Assembly: GCF_918698005.1 (NCBI RefSeq)
Contig: NZ_CAKKLJ010000001.1
Coordinates: forward strand, 1-64,000
Length of the DNA stretch: 64,000 nucleotides
Reading direction: 5' to 3'
DNA from: Microbacterium sp. Bi121
GTDB taxonomy: Bacteria; Actinomycetota; Actinomycetes; Actinomycetales; Microbacteriaceae
Of the stretch, positions 36,989 through 44,983 are shown one piece after another (position 1 is the stretch's first letter; each line of letters starts with the position of its first letter). The position numbers and the translations under genes are program-made. The notes beneath the pieces are model-generated. The model was not told the origin of the DNA. It did not search any database and was given only the letters and a program-made list of their open reading frames with translations.

Positions 36989-38872
36989 CTACTCCGGGAA
37001 CGGGATGCGCGGGGCGCGACCGGTCGGCGCCTTCGCGAAGTCCTTCTCGGCCCGGGCGCGGTCCTTGTCGATCTGCTCGAGCGCGGTCTCCACGGAACCG
37101 GCGAACACGTCTCCCCCGGCCTTGCCGGGGTGGATGCCGTCACCGGCGAGCAGATCCTCATGGGGCGCGATGTCGCCGGACCAGTCCGCGACCCAGACGC
37201 GCCGATGCCGATCCGCGAACTTCTCGATGTCCGAATTGACGCCGGGGATCCACTCACGAGGGGCATGAGCGTTGACGAGGATGAGGTTGCGGTCAGGACC
37301 CGCGATCTTGGACATCTGCTCGAGCACGCCCCAGTCGACCGGTCCGTTCGTGCCGAGTCCGACGACGACGTTCTGCCGCAGCTGGCCGTTGTCCTCAAGG
37401 TGCTGCAGGATGTCGGGACCTGCCCAGATCGACCTCGAGACCTCTGCATCCACCTCGATGCCCGGGAACTCTTCGAGCAGGGAGGGAGCGGATGCCAGCA
37501 TCACGGAGTCGCCGACCGCCGTGATCTCGGTGCCCTCCGGGATGACGGCTTCCTGCGGAGTCGGCTTCGGGGTCGGCTTCGCCTTCTCGTCCGCGGTGTT
37601 CAGCGCGTCTTCGCCGCGGTCGATCGCCGCGGCAGCAGTGGTCGAATGCGGGGCGTTCACGATCGCCGCTGCGGTGCCGCCGATCGCCACCAGGGCGATC
37701 GTCAGCGCGGCGATACCTGCGACCTTGCTCATCGGCCGTCCGGCGATCCGTCGCCCGAGGCCGCGCATCGCATGCCGGAACCCGTACTTGCGGAACGGCG
37801 CCTCCACGAACCGGTACGACACCGCGGATGCACCGACGGCGAGCACGAGCGCCGACGCGCCGGCCCATACCGGCACCCCGGCCTCCGGTCCGAAGCCCTG
37901 TGTGCCGACGAGCACGAGCACGAGCACCGGCCAGTGCCAGAGGTAGATGCCGTACGAGCGATCGCCGATCCACTTCAGCGGTTGCACGTCGAGCGCGCGG
38001 CCGAACCAGGATCCGGGCCACACCCCGGCGAAGATCGCGGTCACCGAGCCGACACTCGCAAGCAGCAGGGTGCCGGGGAACGTCACGGCATCCGAAGTCT
38101 CCGGCATCAGCGCGGCGACGACGATCGCGGCGAGTCCGAGCAACCCGATGAGCAGCGACGCCGACTTGACGGTCCGCGACAGCATCCATTCCTTCTGCGG
38201 CATGTTCGCGACGGCGAGCGCCAGCGCGATGCCGATCAAGAGCCCGAACGCGTGCGCATCGGTACCGAAGTACGCGCGGGTGACGTCTCCGCCGGCGACC
38301 AGCTGTGCCATCCACCACGCGGATCCACCGCCGGCGACGACCACGAGCGCGACCCGAGCCCAGCGTCCGGGGATCAGCAGCACGAGCGGAAGCAGCAGCG
38401 GCCACACGACGTAGAACTGTTCCTCGACGGCCAGCGACCAGAAGTTGCGGAACAGCTCGGGAGCGGTCGCGGCGAAGTAGTCGGTGCCGTCGGCAACCGC
38501 GAGCCAGTTGTAACTGAAGGTCGCAGCCCCCAGCACCTGGCGGCCCATGCCGACGAGCAGGTCGCCGCCCAGCATCCACGCGGCCGTCGCGCAGACGGTG
38601 ACGACCACGGCGAGCGCAGGCAGCAACCGTCGCGCGCGCCGCCGCCAGAAGTCGATGAGGCGACGAGGCGAAGCGAGGCGCCCCAGCCGTGACGGCCGAA
38701 GCAGCAGCGACGTGATCAGGAACCCGCTGATCACGAAGAACACGTCGACGCCGACGAACCCGCCGACCATCGGCAGCCCGGGGAACAGGTGGTAGACGAC
38801 CACAAGGGTGACGGCGACCGCGCGCAGGCCGTCGAGGCCAGCGAATCGCGTGAGTGTCGTCTGGTTCTGCAT
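36989..38872 (-). CDS. acyltransferase-3 (OafA-like) membrane protein with SGNH domain
   Basis: 627 residues from ATG 38872. Residues 1-370 hold about ten membrane segments of the acyltransferase-3 family, with RFAGLDGLRAVAVTLVVVYH (conserved His) and FFVISGFLIT; NFWSLAVEEQFYVVWP is also typical. After a Pro/Lys linker near 455 comes an extracytoplasmic SGNH domain with AVGDSVMLAS (catalytic Ser) and DGIHPGKAGG (catalytic Asp and His). Such fusions O-acetylate cell-surface glycans or peptidoglycan. The target may be the polysaccharide made nearby, but a general wall role is equally possible. Confidence 0.9.
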   Translation of the reverse strand: MQNQTTLTRFAGLDGLRAVAVTLVVVYHLFPGLPMVGGFVGVDVFFVISGFLITSLLLRPSRLGRLASPRRLIDFWRRRARRLLPALAVVVTVCATAAWMLGGDLLVGMGRQVLGAATFSYNWLAVADGTDYFAATAPELFRNFWSLAVEEQFYVVWPLLLPLVLLIPGRWARVALVVVAGGGSAWWMAQLVAGGDVTRAYFGTDAHAFGLLIGIALALAVANMPQKEWMLSRTVKSASLLIGLLGLAAIVVAALMPETSDAVTFPGTLLLASVGSVTAIFAGVWPGSWFGRALDVQPLKWIGDRSYGIYLWHWPVLVLVLVGTQGFGPEAGVPVWAGASALVLAVGASAVSYRFVEAPFRKYGFRHAMRGLGRRIAGRPMSKVAGIAALTIALVAIGGTAAAIVNAPHSTTAAAAIDRGEDALNTADEKAKPTPKPTPQEAVIPEGTEITAVGDSVMLASAPSLLEEFPGIEVDAEVSRSIWAGPDILQHLEDNGQLRQNVVVGLGTNGPVDWGVLEQMSKIAGPDRNLILVNAHAPREWIPGVNSDIEKFADRHRRVWVADWSGDIAPHEDLLAGDGIHPGKAGGDVFAGSVETALEQIDKDRARAEKDFAKAPTGRAPRIPFPE

Positions 38873-38927
38873 AAAATGTCCGAAGTCGTGCCGCGGCTCG
38901 CAACCGGGCGAAGTCAAAGCTCCAGTT

Positions 38928-38933
38928 TAGGCT
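38928..38933 (+). promoter_or_regulatory. -10 box for leaderless truA
   Basis: TAGGCT ends 6 bases before the GTG start at 38940, so the mRNA probably starts at that codon. No convincing -35 is seen. Confidence 0.5.
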
Positions 38934-38939
38934 GGGCAC

Positions 38940-39782
38940 GTGAGAATCCGCCTGGACATCGCCTACGACGGCACGCACTTCCGCGGGTGGGCCAAGCAGC
39001 CCGGCCTTCGTACGGTGCAGGGCACGCTCGAGGCGGCCCTCGCGCGGATCGTCGGGTCGGATGTGCAGTTCGTCGTCGCGGGCCGAACGGATGCCGGCGT
39101 GCACGCCTCCGGCCAGGTCGCTCACGTCGACCTGGACGATGCGCAGTGGGCGCGCGTGCTCACCCGTCATGGCCGAGCGTCGACCGACCCGGCCGGCTCC
39201 GTCGCCGCTCGGATGCGCGGGGTGCTCGGCGCCTACCCCGACGTCACGGTGCACCGGACGTCGCTCGCTCCCGAGGGCTTCGACGCGCGGTTCTCGGCAG
39301 TCTGGCGACGTTATCGGTACCGGCTCGCCGACGAGGTGGCCGGCTTCGATCCGGCGCGCAGGCTCGATACCACCAGCATCCGCGGATCGCTCAATGTCGA
39401 GGCGATGGATGCCGCGGCGCAGTCCCTCATCGGTCTGCACGACTTCGCGGCGTACTGCAAGGCCCGCGACGATGCGACGACGATCAGGACGCTCCTCGAC
39501 TATCGGTGGGCGCGGGATGCCGACGGCGTGCTCGTCGCCGAGGTCAAGGCCGACGCCTTCTGCCACAGCATGGTGCGCGCGCTCGTCGGGGCCTGTGCGG
39601 CTGTCGGCGAGCAGCGTCTCGACGTGGGCGATCTCGTCGTGCTGCGCGATGCGCTGCGGCGCACGAGCGAGTTCAAAGTGCTCGCCGCCCGCGGGTTGAC
39701 GTTGACCGAGGTCGGTTACCCCGCCGACGAACTGCTGGCTGCGCGCGCCGAGCAGACGCGCGCGCGACGCGATTCCGAGTAG
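38940..39782 (+). CDS. truA: tRNA pseudouridine(38-40) synthase
   Basis: 280 residues. It isomerises uridines 38-40 of the anticodon stem. The catalytic Asp51 lies in AGRTDAGVHASGQVAH, IAYDGTHFRGWAKQP opens the protein, and the active-site Tyr is in WRRYRYRL. An insertion near 70-95 (HGRASTDPAGSVAAR) lengthens it slightly compared with Escherichia coli TruA, as in other actinobacteria. The start is GTG, apparently leaderless. It diverges from the acyltransferase gene. Confidence 0.95.
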   Translation: MRIRLDIAYDGTHFRGWAKQPGLRTVQGTLEAALARIVGSDVQFVVAGRTDAGVHASGQVAHVDLDDAQWARVLTRHGRASTDPAGSVAARMRGVLGAYPDVTVHRTSLAPEGFDARFSAVWRRYRYRLADEVAGFDPARRLDTTSIRGSLNVEAMDAAAQSLIGLHDFAAYCKARDDATTIRTLLDYRWARDADGVLVAEVKADAFCHSMVRALVGACAAVGEQRLDVGDLVVLRDALRRTSEFKVLAARGLTLTEVGYPADELLAARAEQTRARRDSE

Positions 39783-39833
39783 CCGAACCGGAGTCGTTCA
39801 CGGTTTCGACACCCGCGACTCAGGTGAGCGCAG

Positions 39834-39839
39834 TAGCGT
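39834..39839 (+). promoter_or_regulatory. -10 box for leaderless EEP-family gene
   Basis: TAGCGT at 39834-39839 is followed by ATG at 39844 and again at 39847. The alternative GTG at 39838 lies inside this box and is therefore unlikely to be the start. Confidence 0.5.
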
Positions 39840-39843
39840 GGCG

Positions 39844-40515
39844 ATGATGAAGGTCATCTCCTACAACCTGCGAAAGCATCGTGCGGCTACCGAGCTCGAG
39901 GAGCTCGTCGACCTGCACGAGCCGGATCTGCTGTGCCTGCAGGAGTGCGACGTGGCGGATCTGCCGAACGAGATCAGCGGACTGGCGCTCGCGGATGCCA
40001 CCCAGGGCAACCGGCTCGGGCTCGCGCTGTACTACCGGACCAACCTGTTCCGCCTGCAGGACATCCGCACGATCGGGCTGAAGAAGTCACTGCACGACCG
40101 GATGCTCAAGCCGGCGCATGAGCGGGTGCTCGGCGTGCGGCTGCAGGACATCGACAACGGGCAGGAGTTCATCGTCGCGTCGTTCCACGCAGCACCGTTG
40201 ACCGCGTTGAACTCGTTGCGCCGCAACCAGATCCGTGCCGCTCTCACCGAGCTCGAGACGATGGGACCGGGACTGCCGGTACTGATGGTCGGCGACTACA
40301 ACTACCCCGTGTTCAAGGAGAATCTGGGGCAGACCGTCCGCGATCACGGCTACACGCTGACGCTCAGCGACGAGCGCACGTACACCCGGTACCGGGTGTT
40401 CAAGGGGCACTACGACTTCGCGACATCCGACGGCTTCACGATCGACAGCATCCAGACGCTGCCGCAGCGGTCGAGCGACCACCGCCCGATCCTGGTGACC
40501 GCGGCCGTCGGGTAG
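39844..40515 (+). CDS. endonuclease/exonuclease/phosphatase (EEP) family protein
   Basis: 223 residues of the EEP (DNase I-like) fold. Visible active-site motifs are SYNLRKH (Asn), LLCLQECD (metal-binding Glu), ASFHAAPL (His), GDYNYP (Asp and Asn), and SSDHRP (Asp-His pair at the end). It should cleave phosphodiester or phosphomonoester bonds with a divalent metal; the substrate could be nucleic acid, inositol phosphate or lipid. There is no signal peptide, so it is cytoplasmic. A start at 39847 would be one residue shorter. Confidence 0.82.
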   Translation: MMKVISYNLRKHRAATELEELVDLHEPDLLCLQECDVADLPNEISGLALADATQGNRLGLALYYRTNLFRLQDIRTIGLKKSLHDRMLKPAHERVLGVRLQDIDNGQEFIVASFHAAPLTALNSLRRNQIRAALTELETMGPGLPVLMVGDYNYPVFKENLGQTVRDHGYTLTLSDERTYTRYRVFKGHYDFATSDGFTIDSIQTLPQRSSDHRPILVTAAVG

Positions 40516-40543
40516 CAGCGGGTCGGGTCAGGAGGCCCGAGAC

Positions 40544-41227
40544 TCAGAGATCGCTGAAGTCATCCGATGGCGCATAGAACTGCTTCACTTCGTCGCCCTC
40601 GAGCGTGAACAAGACGTATACGATTCCCACGGATCCCGGATTGGAGAGCGACTTCGTGCCCGGCACTTCCCGCCCGCCGACTCCTAGCTGCGTCGCCGTC
40701 GCCTGATCCTCCTCGAATACAAGCGCCCAGCCATCGGCAGCCAGCACCTCGTCGCGAGTCGAGCCGACGGCGAGTCCGTCTTCCGTGGCGATCGGGATGC
40801 CGTCGACCTGAGCGCCGACCACCGCAATGCGCACCGGCATCTCATGATCGACGTCGGCTGTGACCCACAGGCCGTCCCAGCTGTAGCGCTCCAGCTGCAT
40901 GTCGTAGCCGGTCGGCGGCTCGATCGGCTCCGGGGCGGGCAGCTCCCCCGTGGCTTGTTCCAGGAGAGCGAGCACTGCGTCGCGGTCGTCGAACGGCACT
41001 GTCTCGGTGCCCGCGGCATCGATGTATGAGATGCCGTCCGAGTCGACGACCAGATTCGCCTCAACCGCGGGTACCGACAAGGCTGACGGCGTCGGCGTGC
41101 CCGACGGATCCTCGGGTGCCGCTGCTTCGGTGGACGGCTCCGCCGAAGCGACACCATTGGCGCATCCTGCGAGCAGAATCGAAACCATAGCGAGAAGCGG
41201 GGCCACGGCGCCGGCAACACGATTCAT
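40544..41227 (-). CDS. hypothetical lipoprotein
   Basis: 227 residues from ATG 41227. It has a type II signal peptide: VAGAVAPLLAMVSILLAGC, with the lipobox LAGC and Cys near position 21. A Ser/Thr/Pro-rich spacer follows, then an extracytoplasmic domain with YSWDGLWVTADVDHEMPVRIAVVG and TEDGLAVGSTRDEV. It is probably anchored on the outer side of the membrane. No known domain is recognised. Its gene follows the rraA-like gene after 57 bases. Confidence 0.75.
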   Translation of the reverse strand: MNRVAGAVAPLLAMVSILLAGCANGVASAEPSTEAAAPEDPSGTPTPSALSVPAVEANLVVDSDGISYIDAAGTETVPFDDRDAVLALLEQATGELPAPEPIEPPTGYDMQLERYSWDGLWVTADVDHEMPVRIAVVGAQVDGIPIATEDGLAVGSTRDEVLAADGWALVFEEDQATATQLGVGGREVPGTKSLSNPGSVGIVYVLFTLEGDEVKQFYAPSDDFSDL

Positions 41228-41284
41228 GCAGCATTCCCCCACAATCTGCGACCGAACGGGTGCCACGCCGGGCGTCACTGACGA

Positions 41285-41752
41285 TCAGCTCTCGACGAGG
41301 ATGCCGTCTTCGTCCGAGTACAGGCGCTTGCCGACGCGGAACGTCACTCCCGCGAACTCGAGGTCGATGTCGATCTCGCCGGCGCCGAGCTTCGCGCTCT
41401 TGCGAGGGTTGGTTCCGAGTGCCTTGACGCCGAGGTCGAGAGCGTTGATCGCGACGCTGTCGCGGATAGCGCCGTGGATGACGACACCCGCCCAGCCGTT
41501 CGCGGCGGCTGATTCGGCGATCATGTCGCCCATGAGCGCGGTGTTCAGCGAGCCGTTGCCGTCGATCACGAGCACGGCGCCATCGCCCGGAGTCGCGAGT
41601 GTCGACTTGACGAGTGCGTTGTCCTCGAAGCAGCGGATCGTCCGGATCGGCCCATCGAACGCCGAGCGTCCACCGAAGGAGCGGAACTGCGTAGACACGG
41701 ACTGAAGGTCATCGCCGAACTCGTCGTAGAGGTCTGCCGTGGCTTGAGTCAT
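41285..41752 (-). CDS. rraA: RraA-family protein
   Basis: 155 residues from ATG 41752. [40 protein letters not shown] is the RraA core, with the G-DMIAE and RD motifs that are shared with 4-hydroxy-4-methyl-2-oxoglutarate aldolases. RraA binds and inhibits RNase E in Escherichia coli. Many actinobacterial members could instead be class II pyruvate aldolases, and the sequence does not decide between these roles. It diverges from the copper genes. Confidence 0.85.
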   Translation of the reverse strand: MTQATADLYDEFGDDLQSVSTQFRSFGGRSAFDGPIRTIRCFEDNALVKSTLATPGDGAVLVIDGNGSLNTALMGDMIAESAAANGWAGVVIHGAIRDSVAINALDLGVKALGTNPRKSAKLGAGEIDIDLEFAGVTFRVGKRLYSDEDGILVES

Positions 41753-41796
41753 GCGGCCATCCTCGCACGGGGCAATGTCAGGAACATCCACGGGAA

Positions 41797-41815
41797 TACC
41801 CCCAGGGGGTACTAT
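41797..41815 (+). promoter_or_regulatory. CsoR-type copper operator overlapping the copZ promoter
   Basis: TACCCCCAGGGGGTA (41797-41811) is a perfect 7+7 dyad around one base, the form of CsoR operators. The -10 box TACTAT (41810-41815) shares two bases with it, so a bound repressor would block RNA polymerase; copper would release it. No csoR gene is in the window. Confidence 0.78.
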
Positions 41816-41847
41816 GGTTGCGTCTGACGAACGAAGGGAAACCCACC

Positions 41848-42057
41848 ATGAGCACCACCGAATACCAAGTGACCGGCATGACCTGCGGCCACTGCGAGAT
41901 GTCCGTGCGCGAAGAGGTCGGTCAGGTCGCCGGCGTCGACGCGATCGAGGTCAGCGCGCAGACCGGCAAGCTCGTCGTGACGGCATCCGCTCCCCTCGAC
42001 GACGCGGCGATTCTCGCGGCCGTCGACGAGGCCGGGTACTCCGCCGTCCGCGCCTGA
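41848..42057 (+). CDS. copZ: copper chaperone (heavy-metal-associated domain)
   Basis: 69 residues forming one HMA domain. Cys13 and Cys16 in [11 protein letters not shown] bind Cu(I). AAGGGAA before ATG 41848 is the ribosome site; an upstream in-frame start at 41818 would lie inside the transcription start region and is rejected. It should deliver Cu(I) to the ATPase encoded 29 bases downstream. Expression is probably controlled by the CsoR-type operator. Confidence 0.92.
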   Translation: MSTTEYQVTGMTCGHCEMSVREEVGQVAGVDAIEVSAQTGKLVVTASAPLDDAAILAAVDEAGYSAVRA

Positions 42058-42086
42058 CACGACAAGCAGCACAGAAAGAAGCGACC

Positions 42087-44285
42087 ATGAGCAGCGTCGA
42101 ACTCGAGATCGGCGGCATGACCTGCGCCTCGTGCGCGACGCGCATCGAGCGCAAGCTGAACAAGCTCGACGGCATCCAGGCGACCGTCAACTACGCGACC
42201 GAGAAGGCGAAGGTGACCGCCCCGTCCGGATTCGACACCGCGGTGCTGATCGAAGAGGTCGAGAAGGCCGGATACTCCGCGCAGCTTCCGACGGCGATGC
42301 CGGAAGCTGCGGACGAGCAGGACGACCCCGAACTCACGTCGCTCCGCCAGCGGCTGATCGTCTCGATCATCCTGACGGTGCCGGTGATCCTCATGGCGAT
42401 GATCCCTGCGCTGCAGTTCACGTACTGGCAGTGGGCCTCGCTGACGCTCGCAGCTCCGGTGATCGTGTGGGGTGCGTGGCCGTTCCACCGTGCGGCGTGG
42501 ACGAATCTGCGGCACGGCGCCGCCACGATGGACACGCTGATCTCGATGGGGACGCTCGCCGCGTTCGGCTGGTCGCTGTACGCGCTGTTCTTCGGCACGG
42601 CCGGGATGCCCGGCATGACGCATCCGTTCGAGTTCACGCTGTCGCGATCGGACGGCGCCGCCAACATCTACCTCGAGGTCGGCGCCGGCGTCACGATGTT
42701 CATCCTCGCCGGACGCTACTTCGAGAAGCGCGCCAAGCGACAGGCCGGCGCAGCACTGCGGGCTCTGCTGGACCTCGGCGCGAAGAATGTTGCGGTGCTG
42801 CGCAAGGGCGTCGAGGTCTCGATCCCGATCGAGCAGTTGCGCGTCGGCGACGAGTTCGTCGTGCGTCCGGGCGAGAAGATCGCCACCGACGGCGTCGTCG
42901 TCTCCGGCCACTCGGCCGTGGACGCCTCGATGCTCACCGGCGAGTCGGTTCCGGTCGAGGTCGGCGAAGGGGATGCCGTCACCGGAGCGACCGTGAACGC
43001 CAGCGGCCGCCTCGTGGTCCGCGCGACGCGCGTCGGATCGGACACGCAGCTCGCGCAGATGGCCCGGCTCGTGGAGGACGCACAGACCGGCAAGGCCCAG
43101 GTGCAGCGCCTCGCCGACCGGATCTCGGGCGTCTTCGTGCCCATCGTGCTCGTGATCGCTCTCGCCGCACTCGTCGGCTGGCTAATCGCCGGGTTCCCGG
43201 TGTCGGCTGCGTTCACGGCCGCCGTCGCCGTGCTCGTGATCGCGTGCCCCTGCGCACTGGGATTGGCGACGCCGACCGCACTTCTGGTCGGCACCGGCCG
43301 CGGCGCGCAGATGGGCATCCTCATCAAGGGTCCGGAAATCCTCGAGTCCACGCGCAAGGTCGACACGGTCGTCCTCGACAAGACCGGGACAGTCACGTCA
43401 GGGCGCATGGCGCTCACAGGTGTGATCGCCGAAGACGGGGTGGATGCCGATGAGTTGCTGCGCCTGTCCGGCGCCGTCGAGCACGCGTCGGAGCATCCCG
43501 TCGCTCAGGCGATCGCCGCGCGCGTCCCCGGCGTGATGCCCGTCGTCGAGGGCTTCGCGAACATCGAGGGTCGCGGAGTTCAGGGCGTTGTCGACGGGCA
43601 CAGCGTCGTCGTCGGACGCGAGTCTCTGCTCGCGGACTGGGCGCTGACGTTGTCGCCGCGCGTCGCCGCAGCGAAGGCCGCCGCAGAAGCCGAGGGCAAG
43701 ACCGTGGTCGCCGCCGGGTGGGACGGTGCTGCGCGCGGCATCCTCGTCGTGTCCGACACGGTCAAGCCGACCAGCGCGGAGGCGATCCGCGGACTGCGCG
43801 CGCTGGGCCTGACGCCGATCCTGCTCACCGGGGACAACGAGGCGGCCGCGCGGCACATCGCGGCAGCGGTCGGGATCGACGAGATCATTGCGGAGGTGCT
43901 GCCGGCTGACAAGGTCGAGGTGGTGAAACGGTTGCAGTCAGAGGGTCGCGTGGTGGCGATGGTGGGCGACGGCGTGAACGATGCCCCGGCGCTGGTTCAG
44001 GCCGACCTGGGGCTCGCGATGGGGACGGGCACGGACGTGGCGATCGAGGCATCCGACATCGCACTCGTCCGGGGGGATCTGCGCAGCGCGGTCGACGCGA
44101 TCCGCCTGTCGCGCAAGACGCTCGGTACGATCAAGTCGAACCTGTTCTGGGCGTTCGCGTACAACGTCGCCGCCATTCCGCTCGCCGCGCTCGGGATGCT
44201 GAACCCGATGCTCGCGGGGGCCGCGATGGCCCTGTCGAGCGTGTTCGTCGTCGGCAACAGCCTGCGGCTGAGAGCCTTCCGGTAG
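42087..44285 (+). CDS. copA: copper-translocating P1B-type ATPase
   Basis: 732 residues from ATG 42087. An N-terminal HMA domain carries Cys13 and Cys16 (GMTCASC). Membrane segments surround the metal-binding [12 protein letters not shown] (CPC near 386-388). LTGESVPVE is in the actuator domain, the phosphorylated Asp is in DKTGT near 431, SEHP near 468 is the nucleotide-binding His-Pro, and GDGVNDAP near 627 is the hinge. It exports Cu(I) from the cytoplasm. The earlier in-frame start at 41751 is antisense-like noise across copZ and is rejected. Confidence 0.95.
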   Translation: MSSVELEIGGMTCASCATRIERKLNKLDGIQATVNYATEKAKVTAPSGFDTAVLIEEVEKAGYSAQLPTAMPEAADEQDDPELTSLRQRLIVSIILTVPVILMAMIPALQFTYWQWASLTLAAPVIVWGAWPFHRAAWTNLRHGAATMDTLISMGTLAAFGWSLYALFFGTAGMPGMTHPFEFTLSRSDGAANIYLEVGAGVTMFILAGRYFEKRAKRQAGAALRALLDLGAKNVAVLRKGVEVSIPIEQLRVGDEFVVRPGEKIATDGVVVSGHSAVDASMLTGESVPVEVGEGDAVTGATVNASGRLVVRATRVGSDTQLAQMARLVEDAQTGKAQVQRLADRISGVFVPIVLVIALAALVGWLIAGFPVSAAFTAAVAVLVIACPCALGLATPTALLVGTGRGAQMGILIKGPEILESTRKVDTVVLDKTGTVTSGRMALTGVIAEDGVDADELLRLSGAVEHASEHPVAQAIAARVPGVMPVVEGFANIEGRGVQGVVDGHSVVVGRESLLADWALTLSPRVAAAKAAAEAEGKTVVAAGWDGAARGILVVSDTVKPTSAEAIRGLRALGLTPILLTGDNEAAARHIAAAVGIDEIIAEVLPADKVEVVKRLQSEGRVVAMVGDGVNDAPALVQADLGLAMGTGTDVAIEASDIALVRGDLRSAVDAIRLSRKTLGTIKSNLFWAFAYNVAAIPLAALGMLNPMLAGAAMALSSVFVVGNSLRLRAFR

Positions 44286-44328
44286 GGCGCAGCATGGCGT
44301 CTGGCCGCCCGACAGCGCCCGGGAGGAG

Positions 44329-44334
44329 TACGGT
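44329..44334 (+). promoter_or_regulatory. -10 box before a small acidic-protein gene
   Basis: TACGGT at 44329-44334 precedes the GAGGAGG ribosome site at 44343-44349. CCGACA near 44308-44313 is a possible -35 with a short spacer. Confidence 0.4.
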
Positions 44335-44355
44335 CAGGATCAGAGGAGGCGCGCC

Positions 44356-44526
44356 ATGTCGATGAGCGATGATCAACAGCATCCGCATCATGTGCCGGAT
44401 GCCGGCGAGCCGAGCGTGCCGGAACTCGAACTCGACGAGAACGTCGCGCCTCGCCCCGAGGAAGAAGCCGCCGACTTGGCCCGAGCGACGCCGGACACGG
44501 CGGACCACAGTCACGACGACGCGTGA
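44356..44526 (+). CDS. small acidic protein of unknown function
   Basis: 56 residues beginning MSMSDDQQHPHH and ending DHSHDDA. It is very acidic, with His-rich ends and no membrane segment. The ribosome site GAGGAGG, 6 bases before ATG 44356, is one of the best in the window, which is the main reason to call it. It follows copA by 70 bases, so the terminal His clusters could bind metal, but this is inference. It may simply be a member of the small conserved actinobacterial unknowns. Confidence 0.6.
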   Translation: MSMSDDQQHPHHVPDAGEPSVPELELDENVAPRPEEEAADLARATPDTADHSHDDA

Positions 44527-44594
44527 TGGATTCCGTCGCTTGTCCCGGATCCCGGATTCAACGACCGAGGATGCGATCAGCACCCCGCGATGCT

Positions 44595-44642
44595 GTATCA
44601 ACTCGGTCGGTTTTGCGCGCTCATAACCGACCGAACTGATAC
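44595..44642 (+). terminator. 18-bp inverted repeat after the copper genes
   Basis: Arms 44595-44612 and 44625-44642 (GTATCA..TCGGTCGGTT and its complement) match at 16 of 18 positions around a 12-base loop. It probably ends plus-strand transcripts, though no U-tract follows. Confidence 0.5.
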
Positions 44643-44655
44643 CGCATGCGACTTA

Positions 44656-44707
44656 CGGGACGACGAAGGACGGGACGACGAAGGACGGGACGACGAAGGA
44701 CGGGACG
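44656..44707. repeat. 15-bp tandem repeat
   Basis: Three exact units CGGGACGACGAAGGA (44656-44670, 44671-44685, 44686-44700) and a partial fourth unit. They lie between the copper-gene inverted repeat and the tRNA terminator. Confidence 0.85.
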
Positions 44708-44722
44708 GCCCCGGAAACGACA

Positions 44723-44747
44723 AAACCCCCGGCTGCACCGGGGGTTT
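44723..44747 (-). terminator. terminator of the tRNA-Thr/tRNA-Met transcript
   Basis: A perfect 10-bp stem AAACCCCCGG/CCGGGGGTTT around a 5-base loop. On the minus strand it is followed by TTTT within the arm and its edge. It is 7 bases after the tRNA-Met 3' end. Confidence 0.85.
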
Positions 44748-44754
44748 CATTCTG

Positions 44755-44828
44755 TAGCAGGAGCGGGGCTTGAACCCGCGACCTCACGATTATGAGTCGT
44801 GCGCTCTCACCAACTGAGCTACCCTGCC
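44755..44828 (-). tRNA. tRNA-Met (CAT), elongator
   Basis: 74 bases fold into a cloverleaf. The anticodon loop reads CTCATAA (anticodon CAT) with stem CACGA/TCGTG, and the T-arm is GCGGG-TTCAAGC-CCCGC. The acceptor stem pairs GGCAGGG with TCCTGCT through two G-U pairs. The anticodon stem lacks the three G-C pairs of initiator tRNA. CCA is not encoded. Confidence 0.95.
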
Positions 44829-44861
44829 GCACGGCATTCCGCATGAAAAGCGGAAGCTGCG

Positions 44862-44933
44862 AGCCCCGAGTCAGGATTGAACTGACGACCCCTTCCTTAC
44901 CATGGAAGTGCTCTGCCACTGAGCTATCGGGGC
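44862..44933 (-). tRNA. tRNA-Thr (GGT)
   Basis: 72 bases. The acceptor stem is GCCCCGA/TCGGGGC, the anticodon stem CTTCC/GGAAG, the loop ATGGTAA (anticodon GGT), and the T-arm GTCAG-TTCAATC-CTGAC. CCA is not encoded. It is upstream of tRNA-Met on the same transcript. Confidence 0.95.
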
Positions 44934-44960
44934 GTTGTCACCCGTGAAGGCAACCACACG

Positions 44961-44966
44961 AGAATA
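44961..44966 (-). promoter_or_regulatory. -10 box of the tRNA transcript
   Basis: TATTCT on the minus strand (44961-44966) lies about 28 bases before the 5' end of tRNA-Thr. The -35 is not clear. It is 17 bases from the stop of the M23 peptidase gene. Confidence 0.45.
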
Positions 44967-44983
44967 CCATCACTTCGGCGTTC

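Noticed and set aside
36872..38692. Plus-strand frame opposite the acyltransferase-3 gene
   Set aside because: The minus-strand protein has membrane segments and a complete SGNH domain; this one is Arg/His-rich shadow text.
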